Source: Channa striata (lineage: Eukaryota > Chordata > Actinopteri > Anabantiformes > Channidae). Taken from it: a DNA stretch of 64,000 nucleotides. Under the pieces are notes generated by a model, which searched no databases, was not told the origin of the DNA, and worked only from the letters and a program-made list of their open reading frames with translations. Of the stretch, positions 14,700-27,400 are shown in pieces; positions within the stretch are counted from its first letter, which is position 1; the number at the start of each line of letters is the position of its first letter. A program made the translations under genes and the position numbers. The stretch is from positions 11,284,001 to 11,348,000 of the forward strand of contig CM065182.1 in assembly GCA_033026295.1 (NCBI GenBank), in the 5' to 3' direction.

Positions 14700-15076
14700 T
14701 CATGTGGAGGTAACGTCTTTTTGTGTGGTGCTAGGACGTTGCGCTGCAGTTAAAAGTTCCAATGGTTGGTTGGTGCCTCCAAACGTGCGCTGAGCTATGA
14801 TTGTCCCGATGTTCCTTGAAGGCAGCAGCAAAGGATGTAGGAAGCCTGGCAACGCTGTCACAAAGCTAACCACATCCAGCTAACGCTAGCCCCTGTGAGT
14901 GCGTTAGCTTCATCAACATGTACCTTCCTTTTTCACATGCGTGTTAGCAAATCTGAAATGGAACGTTTCAACGAGCCAAGCTAGCCTGGCTAGCAGACCC
15001 CTTTCTCGTCGTAGTCACAATCAGTTGACTGGCTAAGCTGATCGAGTTGTTGTTAGCTCAAGCTAACTTGGTGATT
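14700..15076 (+). promoter_or_regulatory. dtx2: Probable promoter and 5' untranslated region of dtx2
   Basis: The stretch just before the dtx2 start codon has more G+C and CpG than the AT-rich DNA before it, and repeats GCTAGC-like words around 14886-14992. An in-frame stop at 15026 rules out an earlier start in this exon. I see no clear TATA box. The transcription start is not resolved, and a separate untranslated first exon further upstream cannot be excluded. Confidence 0.4.
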
Positions 15077-15383
15077 ATGGCGATTGTGTCTGGCTCTTGT
15101 GCTAGGGTGAACGGCTCTAGAAACGGGCCATCTGTGTCGGGTACACCGTCTGGATCCGTGGGACAGTCTCAGCCCATGATAGCGGTGTGGGAATGGCAGG
15201 ATGACTTGGGCTATTGGCGGCCTTACAGCGGCCAAGTGAGCGCCTACATCGAGCGGTGTCTGTCACCGCGGGGCCAGAGAGGAGGACCCGGCTTAACGAG
15301 CATCTGCCTCGGACAATCAGACCCCAGCCTGTCGCCGTATCTCATCGACATACCAAGCCTGAAGCAGTTTCGACAGGACACGG
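15077..15383 (+). CDS. dtx2: dtx2 coding exon 1 (start codon, first WWE domain)
   Basis: Encodes residues 1-102 plus one base. The first WWE domain carries VWEWQDDLGYWRPY and later FRQDTG, hallmarks of Deltex proteins. The Gly/Ser-rich N-terminal 33 residues are not conserved. The donor reads CACGG|gtgag, and the split glycine codon is completed by exon 2. Confidence 0.92.
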
Positions 15384-18300
15384 GTGAGTTTCTCTCACAG
15401 ATTATGGCATCGAATACTTTGACGTTCACGTTCTATAATAACGTTAGTCGTATTTTATTGGGGTGCAACGAAACCTTGCTAACGTCAATCTACTGTGTCG
15501 GGCCCCGGTGTCGTTAGCGTTAGCTCACAGGACGCTGTTGTTTTGGTGTGTGTTTACATAGCAACAAGCTAAGATTAGCAAAGTCCAGGATGAAGTTAGG
15601 ATTCTGGATTCCTCAGTTTCTTTCCAATGTTCTTTACAAATGCATAACTTAACATTTCTGTCGCCTGAACTCGTCACATTGGTGACGCTTTTAACGTTAG
15701 CATTAGTAGCATTTGTTTTGCTTGTTTTGGTTCAGCTTATTTAGTGATGACTAGTTTGAATGAAGCGACCATGACAAACTATAATAACGTGCATATGATG
15801 AAGGGCTGTGGTGCTGACATTGCTGACATATGCATTTATGATTAATTTATGTGGAGAGTTGAGGAAAATAGATTCCTTTTCCATTATGGTCTCGCTTTTG
15901 GATTTAAGTTGAAAAGTCAAATTCATTTATTTCTGAAAACCTGATTTTTATTTTTCAGGAAAGACACGGTCAGTCCGTCGCTCTCTGTTTGCCCAGTCGT
16001 CCGGGCTTGGCAGTGGTGTTTACTGGGAATGGGCCAATGATGAGGGAGGATGGACTCCATATGAGACTCGAACCTCCATCCTGTTGGAGCACAGCTATCA
16101 GGCACGTCAGGGCACCGCAGACTTGGGCCCCCATGGATACAATTACATAGTGGATCTCACATCTCTCGCCCAAGTGAACAAATCCACAGGCTTCAGGCGG
16201 CAGGTGCGACGCCAGGGCAACCTACCATATCCGCTCGTCTCCTCCGGCCCCCCCCCAATCCCCTCGGGCCCTGCTTGCTCCTGTCAGCAGTGTTTGAGCC
16301 ACAGCAGCACAGGACCCATGCCCAGCCGTTCCAGACATTCCTTTTCATCAGGCAGTCTAAACAGGCCCAGCCTCCAGGGGCCAGGAAGAGCTGCAGCGGC
16401 TCACCCTACGTCTGTTTACTCCCCATACCCTAGAAGACCCCTCTCTGTTGGGGGAATGTCCTGGGGTAGCCCCTGGCCTCCACCACCACCCTCTGGCAGT
16501 CAACTATCTGCACCACCTCTGACCAGTTCTACCAGTGCTAATGGGTTAAGGTTGGTATCTATCTGTTGGACGATGATTTGATATGAAGATAGGTACAGAC
16601 ATGTTACAGGAAAAGACCAGCAGTGAGGTGTTCTCTCAGTTCACTAGCTGTCTGCCAATGCATGTGGCAGGCCTCACTACATCCTTCCCCCTTTACCCCT
16701 TGTCTTTCCTGTCTCTCTTTACTTTGACCTAACCTATAAAACAGCGATGACAAAAATGACGTGTAGCTGCAATTCTGCAGTGCTATGTTTGTTTTGGCTC
16801 GGTTCCTTTTCTGTGTCATCTCCATCCTTCCTTTATTTCTGCACCTATCAGCATAGAAACCTGCTTCCAAAGAGCATTCGTCTGCCTAAATGGCTTTATA
16901 AATATTCAGTTCACTTACAGTTTCTCTAGGCTTTAATTTTCTTCCACATTAGGTTTCATTTAGTCTATTCATAGCCACTGGAAATCAATAACCCAATTGT
17001 AAAATGCTGGATATTCCCTTCCTAGCACGCACTGTGGTTTGTGTCATTAACTCATTTTTGCAGTGAATGCTGAAACTTCTCAATGACTTGTCTGGAAAAT
17101 ATTAACTTGATAACCACAGTTAATATGTTTTCTTCTAACCTGATTAATATATTTAATTGTTTTTACTCAGTGTCATGCCAGGGCGTTATTTCTGAAGTAA
17201 TTTCACAGCAAATGCAAAACTGTTTATTTAAATGGCTATGTGACTGCATACTAAGCCTTGTTATCAGGTTGAATGTCAACCATGTGAATAGTTTTGCTGT
17301 TGCATGACACCCGCAGCTTCCTTTTGATATTTATGTTTTTGTAATTTTGTGTGATTACAGCATAGGATTTTTGACTATGTTCTGTAGCTCTAACTCTAAT
17401 CTGCTAGAAAACATTTATTTACCTAATTGGTTAGACATTAAAGCAATTTATTAAAATAAAAAGCTGAACATATGCTGGCTGCAGCTGCTGCATTGTAAGA
17501 ACACAAAATCCTGCAGACCGTTTCCCACTTTTTCCAGCTAGGCACAGATAAATAGTTTAATTTAGGCTCAGAGTGAAGTGTAAAAGCATGAAAGTCGCCC
17601 TTCAAGTTCTGCAACGCATTGTTGCACAGTACACAATAATATCTGTCAATAAAATGCCTTTAAGTCACCTGCCTCTGACTCTATGCACATGCAATCAGTA
17701 TTTAGTTGTCCATCAATCTCAGACCATCTTATTCGTTTGCCAGAATCTATATGTAGACTCAGCTGCTTATATAAAGGTAAATAAATCTTAAAGTCAATTC
17801 AGACATGTCTGCCAAAGATTTTGCTAATTATATTTTGTAATTCTGTGAAATGGATCTGGTTCATTGTTTCTGTTTGTAGTCAGCGTCGCTGTCATTTGTT
17901 TCCTGTTCTGCAGTGTTCCCTCCATCCCAGTGCAACTGAATGGATCCACCAGTGTGAGCTCCGCCCTTGCAGGTAAAAGGAGCTCTAACCATCCTGTCTT
18001 AGTAATACCTCTGCTCAGTACGTTCTGTGCCACACGTTTTGGTGGTTGCAGGTTTTAGCCAATGTAAAGTTAGTGGTTACATACCACACCTCTGCATTTG
18101 TCATGCGAGTGTCAGCCGGTTTATGAATAACAAGCCTTAAAAAGCATGACAGGAAAGAGTTACATAAAAATGAACACACCCTAAATGTTAAGCAAGCCTT
18201 TGAACACACACACACACATACCAGAGGTTCCCATTAAATGAAGAGTGACATACTCCAGTATATATACACAGATCAGCCACAGCATTAATCCCACATAGTT

Positions 18301-21300
18301 TATATAGAAAAGGTAGTTACAAAGTTTTTAAAATAAATATTATGAATTAATATTTAGTAATTAACCACTTGTCAGCACATAAAGAGGTTAAAATCAGCTC
18401 CTCCTTTACCAACAGTCATCTTTGACTCATATTTTTGACTCATACTTCCATTACCTTATTACTGTGCATGTTTTGCCATAAATACCAAAATGAGTTTTGT
18501 TTAAACTGCATTGTTGTCTTAGTGGATTACTTTTGTACTTTGGGTAAAATGTAGATAATCTGCTGAGTACTTGAGTAGAAGATTTGTCGTGGTACTTGTA
18601 GTGGAGAATTGTCTTGGGCCACTACTTTTACTTGCACTGTTGAGTTTGTGCACTTCTATCACCTCTGCACACACTGTATCACATATTGCTGCGTACGGGG
18701 CAGAGTGGTCATGCTGACCCTTGTCCTCTGTGACATTATTACAACCACTAGTATTAATGTTGTGGCTGAACAGTGTATATGAAAGATACATTCACAAAGT
18801 CCCTGGATACAAAGTCAGAAGTGACTTTAGTTTCAGTCTTTCTAAGTTGTTGTCCCACCTGAGCTCAAGGCTCAACGGCAATCCTGTTATCTATCAATAT
18901 ACATTGAATATTAGTTTAGATTATCGTTTTCTGGCAAACATTTAAATTATTTTAAAATGTGTACAATGAAGATACTAGGTTCTTTTCACCAGCAGCCCCC
19001 ATCATGACTTTGAGAAAGCTGAGTGTGCTGTTTCACTTCTATTCGCAAGCATTCAGCAGTCTTACCCTGTACTCACCTTGACAAGCAGTCTCGCGGAACC
19101 AGAATTTGCCAAATGAATTCTTTAAAATTGCTTTTGGAATTCCAACCATTAACATCCAGAATGCTAGCAGTCGTAAAACATACCTGACAAATACCTGAAA
19201 ATATGAATCCTTGCATTTACCTCCCATCACTTCTTTGCATGCTTCCTGCCTTACAAAACGCACCTTGTGTTGCCGCCTTCTAGCTTTCTTGTTTCACCAC
19301 ACGCTTGCTTGTAGCATCATGGACGTTTCTGGTCTAGTGCTTCTCCTCCAAGACACGTCAGCACAGAGAGAAAACAAAGTCACGTTTGCTGACATTTATT
19401 GAAAAATCCAGACTTTGCCTCATGTTGAATAACACGTATTAACAATGCATTGTGTTGTGAATTCATTCCACTCAGTGCGCTTCTGTCAACATATGTTATG
19501 TTTTTTTGTGTGAGTAATTTCATTGTCTTTATATAATACCACATAAGCCAAAGACAAATAGAATTGTTGAGCAAACTATCAAGATAATGGCAACTTGAAA
19601 GCAATTCTAATATATGTATTTATCAGTGAAAAGATTTGTGATTGCAGCTTTTGTGAAAATAAATACCATGGTTTGAGGTTGGCAACGTGACATGGATGTT
19701 GTGTGCACTAAGCTGTCACATCATTACAGCCACGAGCTTATCATTTGTGAAGTGCAGTTCGTTGTCATTGTTTCCTACTACCTGCCAAGGCAACGTTCAC
19801 ACTTGGATTTCTGTTAGGCTTATATAATTCCCAAATATTGTTTTTTTTTTTTGTTTTTACATACTTGCAAAGTCATTGTGCTTATTCTTTGGAATTTCAC
19901 TCCGGTAACTTAATTTAACTTTTCAATTATGCAAGTTTGAAAAGAACGGCAAAATTAACATGCGTAGTCAATGTTTTTTCTCTGCTGCACACAAGTTATA
20001 ATTCAGTTTCTTGGCTGTGATAAGCTGATTGAATCAATACGATCAGCATGAAAGAAGCTGGGGGACCAGAACCTCATTAGTGAAAATCACCAGACCGTGA
20101 CTTTAGTGAATCATTTATAATGGAAGGTCACTCGCTGTGTCTCCTCCTAATGTACAGTTTTAATGCTTATTAGTCCGTAATGAACATTACCGGGACTGTA
20201 TATAAATAAGTGTACGGTTGTTGTTTTACAGTAGCACCAGTGTTTTTTCTAACAAATGATGTTTAAGAATCTAGTATTTTTAATAACACAATAGGTCATT
20301 TTCCTTCTGCTATAAGAATGAGGAATTGCTCAGGTTAATTGGCTTACAAGCATGACATTAAATATATAACTGGTCTGACATAAATTAACCCTGTTCTTAC
20401 TAAATACGTTCCTTTTCCAGCTTCTGTCAAATTAATAATTTTTGTATTTTATCATTCAGCGAATATTTTGTAAGAAATGTTTCATATTTTGCACTGTGTA
20501 CCAAAGCCATCCTTTTCGGGTTTTATATTCTTACTTTATTTTGTTGGACTTGTTGTAGGCAAACAGGACGTAGTGCAGTTGTTTTGCTGGTCCTCCTTGT
20601 TTGCATAGAACAACCTTGCTGAGTCATGACACGTCTTACTCTTTGCTGATATACGGACGTGGATAAAGCTGTTGGTAGTCCTCTGTTAAAGAAAGAAAAA
20701 CCCACAATAGTCACTGAAAAGACTTTAAAAAGTAATAATAAATAATAAAAATAATAAAAACATTTACGAATGAACATCATTTGTCGCATTTGAATGTGGT
20801 TCAGCAGAATATTAAAAACTTCAAACTAAAGAACCTGGCCAGGACAAAAATGTTGGTACCCTGAACCCTTAATACCTGATAAAATAGCTAATAATTTGTT
20901 GCACAACCTTTTGAGAAAATAACTGAAATCAGCTGATTTCTGTAACTCTGTGAGACTCAGACAGGTCGACTGGCCGACTCCTCTGAAGCGAACTGCTACA
21001 GCTGTCTTAGGTTTGAAGGGCTTGTTTCAGCTCTTTCCACAGATGTTCACTAGGATTTAGATCAGGGTTCATTGTAGGCCACTTCAGAATAGGCCAGTGT
21101 TTTGTTCTTGGTCATTATTGTGTGTTTGTAGCTGTGTGTTTTGGGTCATTATTCTATTGGAGGAACATTAACCTGCGACTGACACTGGGCCGCACATTTC
21201 GCTCCAGGATTCCTTGACAGCCTTGAGATTTCATTGTACCCTGCACAGATTCAAGACCCCCTGTGCCAGATGCAGAAAAGCCGCCCCAGAACAAAACCGA

Positions 21301-22774
21301 GCCTCTTCCATGTTTCACAGTAGGTTCAGTGTTCGTTTCCTTGTATGCTTCACTATTCCAGTGAAGTCCTCAGTTGTCTTCCATTAAATCCACCCGTACC
21401 TTGACCTTTGAGTTCACCTCTAATCTCTTTGTCTCTTTGGTTACCATTTGTAATATCCCTCATCAATTTGCCTTTTGCTGCCACGTACAGGGAGGTTGGC
21501 TGCAGTTCTGTGGACCTTAAACTTCTGAGTATTATGTGCAACTGTGGTCAGAGGAACGTCAAGCTGCTTTCAGATGGTTTTATGGCCTTTACCTTTAACA
21601 TCTAGTTCCAGAATGTTCTTTCTAATCCCCTGAGACAACTCTCTCCGTAGCTGTCTGTGGTCAGTGTTCAGTGTGATCACACCACGATACCAAACAGCAC
21701 AGTGACTATTTTACACCCTCTGCATATTTATGCAGAATGACCAATTACACATTTGTAGGCACATGGCATTTAACATGTCTCTGTGGTCAAATTATTTTCA
21801 ATATTTTCTTCGGGAACCATCAATTTTGACCAGGCCAGTTTAATTTGTTTGTTTTTTAAAACGATTCTGTTGTACCACAGTTCAAAAGCACATGTCTGAT
21901 ATTCATTCGTTAAATTTTAGTAAATGTTTAGTTTCTTTCTTTAAGGGATGGGTACCAATAATTTTATCCACATCTGTATGTAGTACATAGAGAAGCTCAA
22001 GAGATTTAACTAAACAGAGAATGGGAATCGAACCAGCCCAGTCACACCAGACGCAGCTGAGGAAAACTGTGTCGATGCTTGTTTTTTCCAAAACGTCACA
22101 GTGTTGCTTTAATTGATTCCAGCAGCTTTAGATTGAACACACCAAGCTCTTCACAAATATCTCTGTGCTCATCATGTAAACCATCCCACATTTCATACGT
22201 ACTGATTGGTTGGACTGTCAGCACCTGAGGACCATCAGATCTGAGTGGACCCTTTCCAGACCCTTGTAGTTTGCACTTAGCTCAAAGATTAAGCCTTAAC
22301 AGCTTTCGAAATGATCTAACGTCTTTAATCAGAAATAAGGGACCGAACAAATCTTGTTCCTACTCACCAAACAAGGAGAGTTTAGTTTTAATTTGAAAGT
22401 TCTTGATGGTGTCTGATGTTTTGTGTATTTGTGTACAAAGCAGAGTGGCAGTAGTGTGTCTGCTGCTACGCCGCTCATACCTTTTGATTTGTTTCTTTCT
22501 ACTCTTGCATATTTCCATTTGCTCTCAACCCTCACCCGCCCCAATCTGCCCCCACTCCCTCCTGCCTCATCCCCACCCGACCCCGCCCTACCCTGCTCCA
22601 GGCATGGCCTCCATTTTGATGTCAGCAGTGGGACTCGGCGTACACTTCACCACTGCCCCCCTCCCTCAGCAGCCGCAGCCGCAGCAACAGCAGCCACCAC
22701 AGCAGCAACCTGCTCCTTTCTCTCTTCCTCCTCCTCCTCCTCTCCTTCCCCCGGCCAGCAGGCCCAGCAAGCCC

Positions 22775-22806
<32 letters not shown>

Positions 22807-24379
22807 TTCAGTTAGGAGGGCAAAGAGGCAGCACAGGAGAGGTAGCTACCACGCCACCAGCCCTTCTCCCACCTCTTTTGTACCAACATTTTCTTTTAGT
22901 CCAGTTATCGTCGCCACAAGCTTAAGGACCATTTATCCCTCATCATTTCACGTCCATTTCCATCCTCGTGTTTACACAGTGGGTTCGTGCTTCTCCGCTT
23001 TTTGTTTTAGTTGAAAAGTGAGCCCTTAGTGCCCCTTCCAATAACCAAATCCGGCTTTCCAGTGTGCCTTTTCAAAGCCGACTACCACTGACAACTCTTG
23101 TTGAGCTATGACTCACCTTTCTGCGGCTGTTCCCTCTGGTTTTGTTCTAGTTGCTGTCGTCAATATCACCTTCTTACCTAAAATCGTTCATCTCCATGGT
23201 TGTTGGTCAGCTCTCAGTGATGAGATGCAGCTCTTTTATTTAGTTTTTGTAACCTCTAACTTTTCTCTGGCCACATCAAAATGAGGAGCTGGGAGTAAGA
23301 ACATGTAGATTAAGATGTTAACATTTAGATGTCTAAGAAAATCGTCAGTATTTGACAGGGTCTTTGTTTTGGGATGACCTTAATCCAGCTGATCACCTTA
23401 CTGTTTTTCTGTACCAAAAATACAAAATGAAAATGAGGGCATCTCTCGCTAAGACACGGTGGAGCTTTCACGGTGGCTCAAGGTTGAACAACAAACACTT
23501 AAAAGTGCTTTTGACTGTGATCTGTTGTCCGTCCGTCTATGAATCTGTGTGTGAATGTTCATTCACTTTAAATACAGAAATCATTATTTTTCTGCAGTGG
23601 TGCCATCTGATGCCCCAGGAGCCAACGCTGCATTAAAAAACGGTATCAATTCTAGTCGATAAATAAATTACTCTATAAGTAATATATCAACAGGTATTTT
23701 AACAAACAAATGATTTAACAATCATTTCCGTTCTTCAAATAAAAATGTGCTGATTTCTTCATGTCTTAAAGTAAATAGTTTTCTCCTTATTTAGACAAAA
23801 CGGCTGTTGTCATTGGTTTTACAGAGGTTATTCAAAGAAGATGGATGCCAAAATGGTTTATGATGAGAATAAAAGCATACTTTCTGTACAGTATCACCTT
23901 GGATGTATAAATTATAGTCATTGGCAAGCTTGGTGTGTATTGAAGGGGCTTCGCTAAGATAAGTAATTACTGTTTGTTGGCCAACAAACACAAAAAAGCA
24001 GTATGTGTTTTGGTAGAGCTCAGATAATTTAAATTGTCTTGCATGCTTTGTTGCTCATCCAAATAATGAGTTTCAGTTCATTGCGGCCTATTTGTTTCTA
24101 CCCAATCCCTCCTCCCCCGTTCAACTCTGTCTGGTAATGACCACATGTTAAACTTCCTCTGTCTGCCACTTCCTGACCACATAACCTCTGTACGAAACCG
24201 AAAGGTTAACGTCTGATATTGTGTTCATATCTGGAACATGGTCGGTGAATATACATTTTCAGCCAGCCTCTTCTAGCATTTCCCATTCTGGAATTAAATG
24301 GAGCTCTCATGTGTAGTAAACCTAAAAGACGCACGAAGATCAATGTTCATTTAGCTTTTATGACTTTGTTACCTAAACA

Positions 24380-24425
<46 letters not shown>

Positions 24426-27400
24426 CAGTGTGAGTGTGAGAGTGAGACAGAGAATATTTCCTAATGTTCAGAAAGTGTTAGTATCCATCGCTCATACTTC
24501 TCATTTTCATTATACATTTACACACTTGGGTTCATTCTTTCCTCGTGCTTTCATATTGTGTTTACATTAGCCATTTGTTTGACTTTAGGATCTTTGATTT
24601 GCTGAATTGTCTGGACTAATTTATTTAAATACAAGTAGAAACCCCCAAAAAAAATATCCAAAGATATATCGGCTAATGTTTGACAAAAGTGAGATACTTG
24701 ATATTGTAGAGCCAATCTTTTTGTGTGGTCTATTTTTTGGCGGATTGTTGGACCTTTTATTTCAGACCTTTTTCATCTCGTTTTCATGTACGTTTTCTTC
24801 TCTATTTCTCTTTCAGCTTCAGCTCCGAGACCCGAGGAGGTGATTCAGCGCTACATGGAAGTAGTAGCTGGAGTGTCCGATGAGGTTAGTGTTTCATTCT
24901 TAGTTGTTTTTTTCCCCAAATGCCAAAAACATAAATAAAATTTAAGAAAAGGTTTATTTGTGTCAGAAAGATAGTCACAGCTTTTAGGACTACCTGGGGT
25001 GTATGTCATGTAAGGTGCAATGTAAATAGAGAAATTTCAGAGAAGCATTTTCATTGCTCATATGGTTTTATGTTGGTTCTGGCCTTTAAACCGAAAGGAT
25101 AAATAAAAAAAATTTTGTGTGTGATTTTGACAGTAAACACAAACTTCCCTATGTCTCCCTTAGGACTGTATTATCTGCATGGATCAACTGTCCAATCCAT
25201 CCGGCTACGAAACACCGTCCACAGAGGAAGGAGGCCAGAGCATCCTGCCAGACACTGTGGGGAAGTTCATCAAATGTGGACACACCCTGCACATGCTCTG
25301 CATGTTGGCCATGTACAACAATGGAACAAAGGTTACAGAGCTGTCTGTGTTATCATATACATAGTTTGTTCGCAGTTATGTTGTGATTTAGAATGTAGTC
25401 ACAATATGTGTCACCTTATCTGAAGAGAATTATATTTAATGTGTGAACACTTGTCTGTAGTTTGAAGGAAATGTTTTCAGAAAACCCCTTTTCATGCATA
25501 TCACACTCAAGTCTGTCCTTTAAGTATGGAGCTGCAGTCAGAGGGTGGTTGCTTAGCTTCAGGTTCACATGAATGTAATTTGCAGGTAACAAAAATAACA
25601 TCAATTATTTATAGTTATTTTAAGTGGATTTTTGACAGTTTTGCAAACTTTTCTCTGCAACATTCAACAACACTTCCAAAATTTCCATTAAATTAATTGT
25701 ATTTTAGTGTAGTAAACAACGAACAGGATGATTGTATGTCATACATCTTGTACAAACATGAAGTTCTTGTTGTACACAGCAGAGATATATTTGCTTGGTG
25801 AGGGAAGGAAAGGTGAAACAACAGTCTCATCAGTGGATCAATGAATATTTGATCAGCCGTTACCTGGTTTGCATTGATCAGGCCTGTTTAAAAGGCTTGC
25901 TGCTCGCTTTGTTGTTCTCCACAGGACGGCAGCCTGCAGTGCCCCTCGTGTAAGACAATCTATGGAGAGAAGACCGGCACTCAGCCCAAAGGCAAAATGG
26001 AAATTTACAGCATCGCGCAGTCGCTGCCAGGCCATCCAGACTGTGGCACCATCCAGATTATCTACAGCATACCACCTGGCATACAGGTACTTCTGCACGC
26101 TGAGCTGTCAGAAGCCGGTAAATACACGCTAAGGCCGGTGTGTCAGGTACCACCGACTGGCTCTTTCGTGCGTTTCGAAATATCTGTTCTATCCTCCCTA
26201 CATTTATTACTAGTGCTGCAAAGTCTTAATCGTAAAAACAGACTTTTTAGAAGGTGTTTATCACAAAAGCTCCTGATACCTCCAGTCCCTCCTTGTTTTT
26301 ATTCGCTTTGTGGATGATTAATTATGTTTATGCAGTTTAATATCTCCTCTACAAGGAGAAAGCTGCTGCATGACACCTTCAGAGTGTGTTTAGCTGAAAG
26401 TTTGTTCCAGCAGCCTCACTCTAGGAGATAACAGCCTGGCCAGTGGCTCCAACATAATTTGAATTTGAATCTCCTGTGATTTGTGTACGATCCTACCAAA
26501 TACTGTATTTGAGCGAATGAGAATTGATGTTTGGTGATGTCCTAACATCAGAAACAGAAGTGGACCAGCTCAAATTACTTGGAATAACTGGCGTCACTGA
26601 ACGTTGTGATGAGGAGCTAATGAAAAGAGAAAACTCTCCTTAGTGGTTCCTTGAACACGACTGAAGACTCTGAGCGAACACTGTGGCTGTTAATTTGTGC
26701 TTCATGTTTCACTTTCACAAGAAGACAGGCTTTGAGGATGAGGACTATCATCTCCTAAGATGAATAGTATTTATATAATAAAACCCTTCCCAGCAAGACT
26801 GGTCTGGATGTGTTTTATACCTTCAGAATGTCTGTTTCAGTCAACAGGTGTCAGAAGTAGGTGTCTCATTTTTGGTAGATTCGCTGTAATACATCAAAGA
26901 CAAGTTTGCAAAGGGAAGGGCAAAGATAAGAGCTACTGAATGACTCAGAGGCTTTTCTTAATACATTTTCAGCAGATTGATGTTCAGGCTCAGCTGTGGA
27001 AGAACATTCTCCTCCTTTATTACATTCTTTTTGGGACAATTGTAATTTCTTACGTGAGTGAAGATAAATTGCAGCAAACAGCCACATGTACCACTGATCT
27101 AAAGTTAAAAGAACTCAAATGGAATTTGTATCGAGCTGTTGCTCTGTTGTTAACAGTCTCCAAAAACACTGTTATTAGATTGTTTTATAGATCCAACTGA
27201 TCTCTTAGATTGAACTTCATCACTTCCCGTCCATCAGTCAGTTTTTGTTGTTTGCCATCAGGGTCCGGAGCATCCCAACCCAGGACAGCCGTACACCTGT
27301 AGAGGCTTCCCTCGCTTTTGCTTTCTACCGGACAACGACAAGGGCAGGAAGGTAAACATTTTAGGACCGGCAGAACTGAGACGTCCTAACAGTAGGTGTC

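Noticed and set aside
15047..15076. Upstream extension of the dtx2 frame to a TTG at 15047
   Set aside because: Not an ATG. The ATG at 15077 has good context and an in-frame stop upstream at 15026.
15186..15193. TGTGGGAA, a match to the Notch effector RBPJ site, in dtx2 exon 1
   Set aside because: Tempting because dtx genes are linked to Notch, but these bases are the codons for VWEW of the WWE domain and so are explained by coding.
22423..22815. Open frame with a polyglutamine run overlapping dtx2 exon 4
   Set aside because: It is the shifted-frame reading of the AGC tract. The true dtx2 frame reads serine and joins both neighbouring exons in phase.
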